Assembly (NCBI RefSeq): GCF_003001995.1
Contig: NZ_PVNB01000001.1
Coordinates: 248,001-312,000 of the forward strand
Direction of reading: 5' to 3'
Source: Orenia metallireducens
GTDB lineage: Bacteria; Bacillota; Halanaerobiia; Halobacteroidales; Halobacteroidaceae
Length of the DNA: 64,000 bases
Below are positions 8,220 through 16,696 of the stretch, piece by piece (the stretch's first letter is position 1; each line of letters opens with the position of its first letter). The position numbers and the translations under genes were made by a program. The notes beneath the pieces were generated by a model. The model saw nothing but the letters and a program-made list of their open reading frames with translations, did no database searches and was not told where the DNA came from.

Positions 8220-8858
8220 TTATATGTCAAATTCCATTTGAACATTTCCAGTAGCATCAAAATCTCCCTTTTTAATATAGATAATAATTTTATCACTCTT
8301 AAGCCACTGTCCGTCCTCCTTTAGCTCCACATCTTCTTTAACTAACATCTCATCTTTCTGCCCATCATAATTTAGACTCTCTCCTTGAATCTCTTGACCA
8401 TCATAGAGAACAAACACGTTCTGTTTTGCCTCCATGTTATCATTTTCAGTCCAGACCTTCAAATACTCACTACTTAGCTTTAAAGGCTTATTATCCTTTT
8501 TAGAATCAAGCTTTACATCATCTTCTGCTACTAAAATATCATTATCTATATCAAATTCTAACTTATCACTTTTAATTTTATCACCTGATTCTCGCTGTAA
8601 ATAAACATCTTCGCTAAAATAAGCTATATTATCATCACGCTCTAATCTCAATTTATTGGATGTAATCAGATTTCCATCATAGTCCAATCTGATATTACCA
8701 TTACCTATATATAGATTCTCATCCTTCTTATATCTCAATCTATCAGCTTTTAGCTTGGCTCTTTCGCTCTTTTCTACCCCTTCTTTTGCTTCTTCAGCAT
8801 TTATTGTAACAGAAAAAAGGAGCATCAGAGAAAGCAATATAACCAGTTTAATCCTCAT
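8220..8858 (-). CDS. lptA: Periplasmic LPS transport bridge protein LptA (OstA-like)
   Basis: The product has a signal peptide (MRIKLVILLSLMLLF... ending VTINA), then OstA/LptA beta-jellyroll repeats. These show the usual alternation of short strands, for example DRLRYKKDENLYIGNGNIRL and DKLEFDIDNDILVAEDDV. LptA polymerises between LptC and LptD to carry LPS across the periplasm. The ATG at 8858 overlaps the end of lptC by 11 bases and has AAAGGGG upstream. A TTG 24 bases further up is in frame but less likely. The gene follows lptC, and a terminator follows it. The assignment to LptA rather than a second LptC-like protein rests on domain type and order. Confidence 0.85.
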   Translation of the reverse strand: MRIKLVILLSLMLLFSVTINAEEAKEGVEKSERAKLKADRLRYKKDENLYIGNGNIRLDYDGNLITSNKLRLERDDNIAYFSEDVYLQRESGDKIKSDKLEFDIDNDILVAEDDVKLDSKKDNKPLKLSSEYLKVWTENDNMEAKQNVFVLYDGQEIQGESLNYDGQKDEMLVKEDVELKEDGQWLKSDKIIIYIKKGDFDATGNVQMEFDI

Positions 8859-9423
8859 CAGAGCCAACCCCTTTAAGCTCAAACTCCATCTCTACATTAC
8901 CAGAAAAGTCTATGATATCATTCTCTACATCCATTCTCATCTTTTTAGCAAATAGCTCTCCATCATCAAGGGTAACCTTGACATCATTATCAGTAACAAA
9001 TTCCTTTCTCTTATCAAGCCAGTCTAACTTTTCAGTTCTAATCTCTTCACCATCTACCTTATCTAATCTAATATTCCCCTTTAGCTTTATATCCTTACTT
9101 CCTTTAAAATAGACTATCTCCTCAGCATCTAAGGTATATTCAACCTCTCCCTTATTAAATAATTCTCCTTTTTGAATATCCTTTAAAATAACTTCAGTCT
9201 CCTTCTTTTTATCTTCATCTTTTGGAATCAGGATTTGATTAGCAGTAATATCCCAGCGCTTATCCCCATTATTATAGGTAATAACCCGGGGACTATCTAT
9301 TTGATATTGATAATTAGGGGAAGTATCATCTTCCTCTTGACTCTCATTAGAATAAAAGAAAGATAGACTAGCAAAGGTTAAACTTATAAATAATATAGCT
9401 AATATTATTTTAATTTTCTTCAT
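8848..9423 (-). CDS. lptC: LPS export system protein LptC
   Basis: This is a 191-residue bitopic protein with a single N-terminal membrane anchor (IKIILAILFISLTFASLSFF) followed by a periplasmic LptC/DUF1239 beta-jellyroll domain (strand pattern RVITYNNGDKRWDITANQ, then DAEEIVYFKGSKDIKLKGNI). LptC passes LPS from the LptFG complex to LptA. The ATG at 9423 lies inside the 3' end of the lptD gene (overlap of 14 bases) and has GAGGGG ahead. Overlaps at both ends point to translational coupling within lptD-lptC-lptA. Confidence 0.85.
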   Translation of the reverse strand: MKKIKIILAILFISLTFASLSFFYSNESQEEDDTSPNYQYQIDSPRVITYNNGDKRWDITANQILIPKDEDKKKETEVILKDIQKGELFNKGEVEYTLDAEEIVYFKGSKDIKLKGNIRLDKVDGEEIRTEKLDWLDKRKEFVTDNDVKVTLDDGELFAKKMRMDVENDIIDFSGNVEMEFELKGVGSDED

Positions 9424-12094
9424 CTAAAACCCCTCCTAAATTACCATCACCAACTGATACCTGCCCTTTTTCAGATTTAATTCCAAAAGCATGGTTTGGA
9501 AATGATAAGATTTGATATTTAAAAGCAATCTCCTCTTCCATATAATCATAACTGAATATTACCCTTCTACAATGTAACATCTTTTCAACACTGAAGTTGG
9601 CTTTATCATACTCTCCATCTTCAAAATCATAACTGCCTTCTAGCTTAATTGTCCATTCCCAATCTTTCTCACCAAATGTCCAATCTAACTCAGTATCCCA
9701 TTTTCCATTTAACTTGTCATCAACTTTATCATAATAATAATATAAATCCAATTGATAATCAAAATTAAGATAATCTACAATTATAGATGTATCAATCTTA
9801 TCAAAACGCATCTCATTTAAATCATATCTGATATTGTTCTTAATTGTATAATTATCATTCAATAGATAATCGAAGGTAACCTTTAAAGGATCATACTCTT
9901 CTCCTGCTTCAGCCAACAAATCATATCCTGTCTCAACTTTAAATCTACTTTGATTCTTTCTCCAATCCAACTCCCACTCTATATTATGTTCATCCTCTTC
10001 TGCCTCTTCAAAACCTTCCATTACCTCGCCTTGAGTCATCCGATAATTATGCTCTAGCCTATTCTCCCAATTTTTTAAGAAATTTGTCTGTAATACCAAC
10101 TGGCTATCATAACTAAAGCGTTGTTGGTTAGTACTATAAATATCTTGCTGTAATTGCTCTTTATATCTCAATCTATTACTATTATTAATCCTCCAATAAT
10201 CACTATAATCCAGCTTATAATATCCATGCTCTTTAATAGGATATGGGTCATCCTTCCATTTGTAATAATATCTCCTTACGCCTCCAGCACTGACTTCCAA
10301 AGGATCTAGTATCTTAGCATCCCAAATTCGACCAGGCTTAAGTGTGAATTCAGCCTTAGGGAGGTTATAGTGTTCTGTCTCGGTTAAGCTATCATTTATA
10401 TTATTACTCCTTGAAGGCTCTCTAATATCTCCTTCTTTCAATTCTGTTTCAATAAACCACTCATAAATCCTTTTATTTTCAGCAAGCTTCAAGGTAGTGA
10501 GATACTCAAAAGCATCTCCATCTCTTTGACTATCATCATAATCCACATATTGATAATATTTATAATCAAGATCATAATCTAAATATAAAGTATTAGTAAA
10601 GTATCTCTTATATTGTTTAAGGTCAATTTGATATTTTTGTAATCTATCATTGTAGGCATAATAGCTAGTCCAATTGCTTCTATCAATTCTATCATAACTC
10701 AAGTCTATATTATAATAATCATCCCTTATATTCTCTTTACGCTTAATGTATCCTCTATAATTGAAATTAGAGCCATATTCATTCTTAATTTCATCTTCTC
10801 CCTGATACCTATCCTTTTCTCGATTATAATCTAAATCTATCTTTAAAGTATCATCTGACTTCTCTTCTGATAAAAATTTATGCTGATAGTCAAAGTTAAT
10901 ATCAGCTTCAGAATCAAACCTACCACTCTCTTTATCATCTAGGTCATAATATACATCAAGACCTATATAATCATCAGTACTCTTATTTCTTAATTTATCA
11001 AAATATGAGTTTAAGATGATTCTATTATCATGGGTCTTATCTTTATTATAATCCAATCCAACCCTAGTATCCCAATTTTCTAAAGCTAAATCTTGGTCAA
11101 AATCATAATCTAAATAAAGACCCTGTTCTCTTCTTGTCCAAGAACTATTATAATAATTTCTGTACTCTAAGTTCTGTTCTCTCTTATCCCTACCACCATT
11201 AAATTTCTGTTCACGATTAAGCTCCATAGTAATCCAAGGGCTCTGCTCAGATCTTTGTTTATCTTGGTCTAGATAAAAATAGAGATAAGCATGGTCATCT
11301 TCTAAGGTACGATAAGCATGCTTAAAACCTCCAGCAAAACCTGACTTACTATAGCCATCAATATAATACTGTCCAAAATCTCCAGCTAACATATTTAATA
11401 CAGGGTTATCATAATGGGAGTTGAGATAGTAATGATGAGTAGTCTTAATAAACCATCCTCTATCCTTATTATTACCAACCTCAACCTCCATTGGTTTTTT
11501 ATCTTTAAAGGAATATACTACAATTGGAAAATAAAGAATAGGTACTTTTCCATTGAACTCCCATAGTACAACATTGTAAGCTATCAGCTTGTCCCCGGGA
11601 TAGATAACAGTACTTGTTGAACTCATATGATAATGGGGTTCTTCCAGATCACAAGTCGTAAATTCACTGTCTACAATCTTTGTCTGGTCATTACTATACT
11701 CTGTCTTAGCACTTTTTACATAGATTGGGTCTTGAGACTCTTCAGTTACAATAATTCCCTCAGATTCAATAAATATTCCTTCCTTAGTCTTAATGTTATA
11801 CTCTAGCTCTTTGCTATCAAATTCCCCATCCTCATTCTTAAGATGCACTTTTCCCTCTGCATTTAACATATTAGACTTTAAATCTATCTCCATACTACTA
11901 GAACTGATCTCTACATCATCAACTACTAGCTTGGCATGCCCTGTAGCTATTATTAGTTCTTGTTCACGATAATACTGGACTCTATCAGCTGTAAGCTTAC
12001 CCTTATTACTTTCTGCAAAAGAATGAGGAGTAAACAAAACGACAACTATAACTATTAATACAACTTTTAGGATATTTAGTTTGATTCTCCTCAC
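9410..12094 (-). CDS. lptD: LPS assembly outer-membrane protein LptD
   Basis: The 894-residue protein has a signal peptide ending near HSFA, an OstA/LptA-like N-terminal domain (about 30-200) and a long aromatic-rich beta-barrel of alternating strands to the C-terminus. The segment DSEFTTCDLEEPHYHMSS after the OstA domain matches the conserved LptD junction. Only two cysteines occur, Cys148 in that junction and Cys842 near the end of the barrel. They match the positions of one of the two long-range disulfides of E. coli LptD (inference from position). The start is GTG at 12094; an in-frame stop lies just upstream and the ribosome site is tight. It follows lptG by six bases. Confidence 0.9.
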   Translation of the reverse strand: MRRIKLNILKVVLIVIVVVLFTPHSFAESNKGKLTADRVQYYREQELIIATGHAKLVVDDVEISSSSMEIDLKSNMLNAEGKVHLKNEDGEFDSKELEYNIKTKEGIFIESEGIIVTEESQDPIYVKSAKTEYSNDQTKIVDSEFTTCDLEEPHYHMSSTSTVIYPGDKLIAYNVVLWEFNGKVPILYFPIVVYSFKDKKPMEVEVGNNKDRGWFIKTTHHYYLNSHYDNPVLNMLAGDFGQYYIDGYSKSGFAGGFKHAYRTLEDDHAYLYFYLDQDKQRSEQSPWITMELNREQKFNGGRDKREQNLEYRNYYNSSWTRREQGLYLDYDFDQDLALENWDTRVGLDYNKDKTHDNRIILNSYFDKLRNKSTDDYIGLDVYYDLDDKESGRFDSEADINFDYQHKFLSEEKSDDTLKIDLDYNREKDRYQGEDEIKNEYGSNFNYRGYIKRKENIRDDYYNIDLSYDRIDRSNWTSYYAYNDRLQKYQIDLKQYKRYFTNTLYLDYDLDYKYYQYVDYDDSQRDGDAFEYLTTLKLAENKRIYEWFIETELKEGDIREPSRSNNINDSLTETEHYNLPKAEFTLKPGRIWDAKILDPLEVSAGGVRRYYYKWKDDPYPIKEHGYYKLDYSDYWRINNSNRLRYKEQLQQDIYSTNQQRFSYDSQLVLQTNFLKNWENRLEHNYRMTQGEVMEGFEEAEEDEHNIEWELDWRKNQSRFKVETGYDLLAEAGEEYDPLKVTFDYLLNDNYTIKNNIRYDLNEMRFDKIDTSIIVDYLNFDYQLDLYYYYDKVDDKLNGKWDTELDWTFGEKDWEWTIKLEGSYDFEDGEYDKANFSVEKMLHCRRVIFSYDYMEEEIAFKYQILSFPNHAFGIKSEKGQVSVGDGNLGGVLDEEN

Positions 12095-12100
12095 TCCCTC

Positions 12101-13186
12101 TTATCTAATATTGATATAATCTTCTTTTAAGATTAGTATAAGTCCTATTACCGCAAAAATGATGTTTGGTAACCATGCTGCCAAAAAGGGAGGTAATATA
12201 CCATTTAACCCCAAAGAACGGCTAATTGATTGAATCACATAATAGACAAAAATAATAATTAAACTGGCTATAATACCAAAGATACGCCCCTTATTAGATT
12301 TAATACTCAATGGTGCTCCAATTAGAACAAAGATTAGAGATACTAGAGCCTCTGATAGGTTTAAGTGATATTCTACTAATAATTTACTTATATCCTTACC
12401 ACTAGCCTTAAATAATTCAATTCTTTCTTCTAACTCAGCTCTATTCATCTCATTACTCTTCTTCTCTTCACCATAGAACTCTTTTACATCCTTACCGATA
12501 TTAAATTCAAGATGAGCAAATTTATTCATCTCTTGACTATAATTATCTTCTCCTAGACTATAAACAATAGCATCCTTTAAGTATAAACGGCTTCCATCAA
12601 CATATCCTTCTATTGAGGTAGTTAATTTATTGCTTTCTTCTAGTTGTTCATAGACCACCACTTTATTTATCTGCTTATTCTGGTCATTGACCTCTCCAAG
12701 ATAGAAATATCTATTCTCCCACTTAAAGAATACATTCTTATGGAGTCTAGGGTCATCTTTTTTATGGATAGAATACTTGATAATATTATGATATTTAGTA
12801 TTAGACCATGGGACTAGCTCTTCATTCATTATATATGTCAGCCCACTAATTAAAAGTCCTAAAATTAATAGTGGAATAAGTAATCTCCAAAAGTTGATTC
12901 CAGCCATTCTCAATGCCGTAAACTCACTATCTTTAACCAAACGACTTAAAGATAAGATAGTAGAGAATAAAACCGCCATCGATAGACTATCTACCATTAC
13001 TTGGGGTACTCTATATAATAATAGATTTGCTACCACACTACTAGGTATCTTTTTAATTATTATAAAGTCAGTTAACTCAAATAAAAAGCTACTGATCATA
13101 ATTACAGTCAGAGCAAAGACCATAAAGAGAAAAGGTTTAACAAATTCTGCAATTAAATATTTATCAACTATCTTTATTATCTTCAT
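12101..13186 (-). CDS. lptG: LPS export permease LptG/LptF (YjgP/YjgQ family)
   Basis: This is a 361-residue inner-membrane permease subunit of LPS extraction. It has three helices at each end (for example VFALTVIMISSFLFELTDFI, then RLLIPLLILGLLISGLTYIM) flanking a periplasmic jellyroll domain, and it ends ILKEDYINIR. The sequence KDSEFTALRMAGI matches the cytoplasmic coupling region of the family. AGGTGG precedes the ATG at 13186. The neighbour at 13301-14401 is a close paralogue. Which of the two is LptF and which LptG cannot be decided from sequence alone; the symbols follow gene order only. Confidence 0.85.
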   Translation of the reverse strand: MKIIKIVDKYLIAEFVKPFLFMVFALTVIMISSFLFELTDFIIIKKIPSSVVANLLLYRVPQVMVDSLSMAVLFSTILSLSRLVKDSEFTALRMAGINFWRLLIPLLILGLLISGLTYIMNEELVPWSNTKYHNIIKYSIHKKDDPRLHKNVFFKWENRYFYLGEVNDQNKQINKVVVYEQLEESNKLTTSIEGYVDGSRLYLKDAIVYSLGEDNYSQEMNKFAHLEFNIGKDVKEFYGEEKKSNEMNRAELEERIELFKASGKDISKLLVEYHLNLSEALVSLIFVLIGAPLSIKSNKGRIFGIIASLIIIFVYYVIQSISRSLGLNGILPPFLAAWLPNIIFAVIGLILILKEDYINIR

Positions 13187-13207
13187 ATCTATCCACCTCT
13201 ATCTTAG

Positions 13208-13300
13208 AGCTAAAGCCTTTTAGTGACGAATGATAAGTTATTGCTAACAATTAATTTTTTCTCATCACTTCTTACTCATTACTAATTACTGTCTTAATAT
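13208..13300 (+). repeat. Intergenic inverted repeat, family R1 copy
   Basis: The spacer between the two lptF/G genes reads TAGTGACGAATGATAAGTTA and later TCATCACTTCTTACTCATTA, which can pair as an imperfect hairpin. Its right end, ATTACTGTCTTAATAT, is identical to that of the copy at 58156-58252. No coding potential is seen. Confidence 0.6.
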
Positions 13301-14401
13301 CTATCCTTTTAGTTTAAAATACTCTTCCTTTAATATTAAATATGTTCCCACTATTCCAAAGACGAGGTTGGGCAACCAAGCAGCGATTAAAGGAGTTAAT
13401 ATCTGATTTCTCCCTAAAGAACGGCAGAAGGATATAGAAATATAATAGCTAAAGATAATGACTATACTTATTATTAATCCAAAGGCCTTCCCTTTACTTG
13501 ATTTAATACTTAATGGTATTCCAATTAAGATGAAGATCACACTGGCAAATACCTTTGATAACTTAAGATGATAGTCTACCAGTAATGAATTAACACTGAT
13601 ACCACTATCCTGAAAGATTCTAATATCCTTCTTCAACTGCTCTCGGCTCATCTCTGAAGTAGTCCTTTGCTCACCATAAAAGTCCTTGATTTTTTCATTT
13701 ATATTCAATTTAAGTTCGTTAAAATCAGATTGCCCCACTAGATTTCCTTCCTCATCAAATTCATGCATAACCCCTTGCTTTAAGTTCCAGATTTTATCCC
13801 TAAATATACCTTTATTAGCAGTAATAATTAAAGGAAACTTATCCTCTTTATCGAGCTCATAGAGTATAATATTATTTAAATTACCAGTACTCTCCTCGAT
13901 ATCATCGATATAAAAATACCTATCATCTATCTTAAAGAATACACCTTCCTGTAGGTTAGGTAAACCTTTTTGTAAAATAGTTCTTCTAACTATATTCTCA
14001 GCCTCATGATTGGTCCAAGGAACGACCTTTTCGTTGATAAAGAAGGTTAAGCCACTGACTAACAGACCAATTATCAACACAGGAAAGATTAAACGGTGTA
14101 AAGAGATTCCTCCCATTCTTAAAGCCGTAAATTCGTTATTCTTTACAAATTGGCTCATAGATAATAGTGTAGAGAATAAGACAGAGATAGAAAAACTCTG
14201 TACCATCACATCAGGTAATTTATATAGCAATAGCTTTAATACTACATCTATTGGAACCTTCTTAATGATTATCAAATCTGTTAATTCAAATAAGAAACTA
14301 CTAATCATAATAATAGTTAAAGCAAAGATAAAGAAGATAAAAGGCTTTAAAAATTCACTGATCAGATATCTATCTACTAAAGTAATTCTAAACCTACTCA
14401 T
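13301..14401 (-). CDS. lptF: LPS export permease LptF/LptG (YjgP/YjgQ family)
   Basis: This is a 366-residue six-helix permease with the same layout as its downstream neighbour: two helical triplets around a periplasmic domain. The paralogues are strikingly alike, for example SSFLFELTDLIIIKKVP against SSFLFELTDFIIIKKIP, NNEFTALRMGGI against DSEFTALRMAGI, and LIAAWLPNLVFG against FLAAWLPNIIFA. With LptB these proteins would extract LPS from the inner membrane; no LptB-type ATPase is in the window. AAGGAG lies upstream of the ATG at 14401. It heads lptF-lptG-lptD-lptC-lptA. The spacer to the gene upstream ends in a terminator for that gene. Confidence 0.85.
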   Translation of the reverse strand: MSRFRITLVDRYLISEFLKPFIFFIFALTIIMISSFLFELTDLIIIKKVPIDVVLKLLLYKLPDVMVQSFSISVLFSTLLSMSQFVKNNEFTALRMGGISLHRLIFPVLIIGLLVSGLTFFINEKVVPWTNHEAENIVRRTILQKGLPNLQEGVFFKIDDRYFYIDDIEESTGNLNNIILYELDKEDKFPLIITANKGIFRDKIWNLKQGVMHEFDEEGNLVGQSDFNELKLNINEKIKDFYGEQRTTSEMSREQLKKDIRIFQDSGISVNSLLVDYHLKLSKVFASVIFILIGIPLSIKSSKGKAFGLIISIVIIFSYYISISFCRSLGRNQILTPLIAAWLPNLVFGIVGTYLILKEEYFKLKG

Positions 14402-14589
14402 ACATTGATTCTCCTTATACCTTTAATTATTCATAATTTTTTCAAAATTTTAACTTTATTAAAGAAAAAAATGAAAACTTATTATATATATTAGATATGA
14501 CTTCGACTTTTACCTTCTCTTGTTAATAGGTAAAAATCAACAAGTACTAATTTATTTAAAAGAATCCTTTTAAGACACTATATCTTTAA

Positions 14590-14635
14590 TAAAAATAAGG
14601 CTACTCTCTCTAAAGTCCAATAAAGAGAAATAACC
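14590..14635 (-). terminator. Rho-independent terminator after the subtilase gene
   Basis: On the minus strand GGGTTATTTCTCTTTA pairs with TAGAGAGAGTAGCC around a short loop, followed by a T-rich tract. It lies about 30 bases behind the stop codon of the lipoprotein subtilase and separates it from lptF. Confidence 0.7.
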
Positions 14636-14663
14636 CTACCCAATAAATTTTCTTAATCCCAAA

Positions 14664-16349
14664 CTAATCAATAACCTTTAATTCTTTAAAATCAGCTTCA
14701 GTAATTAAGTTAAGCTCTAAATTAGTATTATTTCCTGAACCTAGTAGGCTTGAAGTTTTAGCAAAATAATCTCCTTTATCTATCTTATTATAACCCTCTT
14801 CTCCTTCTTGATCTAAATCTATCCAACAGTATACATAGTAATTTCCTTCATCATTATTCTTTAATTCATAGGTACCATTTTCACTTACATTTATTATATC
14901 ACTCTTTAATTTGATTTGATAATTGAGATAATCAATTTCTTCACCTGTGAAGACCTTAGCTTTAGTAATCCTAGCATCGGCTAGAGCAGCATGGGCATTG
15001 ATTAAACCATAGCCAAACTGATCATCTCTGCCTTTATCCCCTAGATCCTGTGCAGTTAACCTCAGCTCTTCTTTTAATTGCTCTGGGGTCAAATTATTCC
15101 CTTCTGCTCTAGCCTGAGCCAAAAGCAGAGCAGCTACACCTGTTACATGGGGAGTAGCCATAGAAGTACCACTAAAAATTGCATAATAGCCCGAAGAACT
15201 TGTATCAGTATACTTATCGTAATAATTTCCATTTGGAACAGTTGAATAAATCCCTCCTCCTGGAGCCACAAAATCCAGTTCTAATCCATAATTAGAAAAC
15301 TTGGATAAGTCTAAGGAAGAGTCTATTGAACCTACAGCAATTGTATTTTCATAAGCGGCAGGATAACGTAAGTAATCCTCCTCCCCGTCATTACCTGAAG
15401 CAGCAATAACAGTTACCTCTTTGTCATGAGCATAATCTATAGCGTCTTTCAATATCTGAGAATCAAAATCTCCACCAACACTTAAATTAATCATATCAAC
15501 CCCATGGTCTACTGCCCATTCAATACCAGCTGCTATATTATCAATACTTCCGTTTCCATAATAATCTAAAACCTTTATAGGTATAATACTTACTTTCCAA
15601 TTGATTCCTGCTATCCCCTCTTGATTATTGGTGGTAGCTCCAATAATTCCAGCTACATGAGTCCCATGACCATTATCATCATCGCTATTAGTATCAATTA
15701 TACCCTTTTCAGGATCTGAATTAAGAATATTGATACTATTCTCTAAATCTAACTGTCCCTGTAAATCAGGATGGTCTAAATCAATCCCTGTGTCGATTAC
15801 CGCTACTGTCACCTCTGTACTACCAGTACTAATCTCCCAAGCTTTAGGGAGACTAATTGCTGAGTAATTCCATTGTTGATTACTATAATCGGGGTCATTA
15901 ACTCCTATTCCCATAATGCTAACTATTCTATTCAACTCTGCATAAGCAACTTCTGGCTCATTATTAAGCTCTTTTATTAAGGCATTAATATCCCTTTCTC
16001 CCACTCCAATTAAGGTCTTAGTACCTAACCTCTTGATACTCTTCTTTACACTCAATCTATATTTCTTTAATATCTTCTTAATGTCTGCTGACTTACTAAA
16101 AGAGACTATAATCTCATCTGCAACATAATTATTCTTTTGAGTGCTCCCTCTTAATCCTTTGATATTATTCTTAGACTTTTCAACTGAAGATTGAGTAGCT
16201 ACAGACTCTATTGGGGTATTGGCTAGAGTGATATGCCCTCTAATATAACCATAATCATCACCTAAATCTGTAGAATCACTACACCCAGCAATAACTAATG
16301 ATAACAATAACAAGATTAATAAGATTATCTCTCTGCAATATGATCTCAT
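14664..16349 (-). CDS. Subtilisin-like (S8) serine protease, predicted lipoprotein
   Basis: The N-terminus has a lipobox, SLVIAGC, so the mature protein should be lipidated and membrane-anchored. An I9-type inhibitory propeptide follows (about 78-145, starting DEIIVSFSKSADIKKILKKY). The S8 catalytic domain then has Asp in VIDTGIDLDHPD (187), His in GHGTHVAG (229), oxyanion Asn in AASGND (321) and Ser in SGTSMATPH (397), numbered from the TTG at 16352. About 100 C-terminal residues form an extra domain. I take the ATG at 16349; the TTG one codon upstream is also possible. All catalytic residues are intact. It lies within the outer-membrane cluster between a YjbH-like gene and lptF, with its own terminator. 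Its substrate is unknown. Confidence 0.88.
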   Translation of the reverse strand: MRSYCREIILLILLLLSLVIAGCSDSTDLGDDYGYIRGHITLANTPIESVATQSSVEKSKNNIKGLRGSTQKNNYVADEIIVSFSKSADIKKILKKYRLSVKKSIKRLGTKTLIGVGERDINALIKELNNEPEVAYAELNRIVSIMGIGVNDPDYSNQQWNYSAISLPKAWEISTGSTEVTVAVIDTGIDLDHPDLQGQLDLENSINILNSDPEKGIIDTNSDDDNGHGTHVAGIIGATTNNQEGIAGINWKVSIIPIKVLDYYGNGSIDNIAAGIEWAVDHGVDMINLSVGGDFDSQILKDAIDYAHDKEVTVIAASGNDGEEDYLRYPAAYENTIAVGSIDSSLDLSKFSNYGLELDFVAPGGGIYSTVPNGNYYDKYTDTSSSGYYAIFSGTSMATPHVTGVAALLLAQARAEGNNLTPEQLKEELRLTAQDLGDKGRDDQFGYGLINAHAALADARITKAKVFTGEEIDYLNYQIKLKSDIINVSENGTYELKNNDEGNYYVYCWIDLDQEGEEGYNKIDKGDYFAKTSSLLGSGNNTNLELNLITEADFKELKVID

Positions 16350-16659
16350 CAATATCTTCTCTCCTATTCTCAGCAGTAAATTTCATAAGTCAGTTGTAAA
16401 AGCTCAATATTCTGTCATCTTTAGAATCAAATTTAAATATAAGGTTATATAGAGACAGTGCGACACTTTGTTCTTTGGTAATTGGGTAGTTAGGGGTTAA
16501 GTAGTTAGGTTTAACCCACCTACCAAACCATCTATCCACCTAATATCGAGCTGTCGCAATATCCCTATTAAATCCATCTCCAATTATATCTAAAGGCAAT
16601 CATATAATATATTATTCCCGACAAATACCTATATCCCCTTTTAGCAAATTAGGGAAAGA
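16350..16659. other. Non-coding spacer upstream of the subtilase gene
   Basis: About 310 bases without a credible gene. It holds the R2-family inverted-repeat element and the AAATTTGATTCTAAAG word (inverted, near 16415-16435). The subtilase promoter should lie here, because a terminator closes the preceding gene. Confidence 0.5.
16436..16570 (-). repeat. Miniature inverted-repeat-like element, family R2 copy 2
   Basis: Read on the minus strand, the element begins TAGGGATATTGCGACAG and ends CTGTCTCTATA preceded by AAGTGTCGCA, so its two ends are imperfect inverted repeats of about 17 bases. The interior contains opposed words (GGTTTGGTAGGTGGGTTAAA against TTAACCCCTAACTACCCAA) that fold into a hairpin. 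The ends closely resemble those of the element at 7945-8105 while the interiors differ. Confidence 0.5.
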
Positions 16660-16692
16660 CAAAAAGCCTTCAACCAAAGGTTAAAGGCTTTC
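16660..16692 (-). terminator. Rho-independent terminator after the YjbH-like gene
   Basis: On the minus strand AAAGCCTTTAACC and GGTTGAAGGCTTT form a 13-base stem with one mismatch and a short loop, followed by TTGTC. It starts five bases after the stop codon at 16697. Confidence 0.8.
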
Positions 16693-16696
16693 AAGA

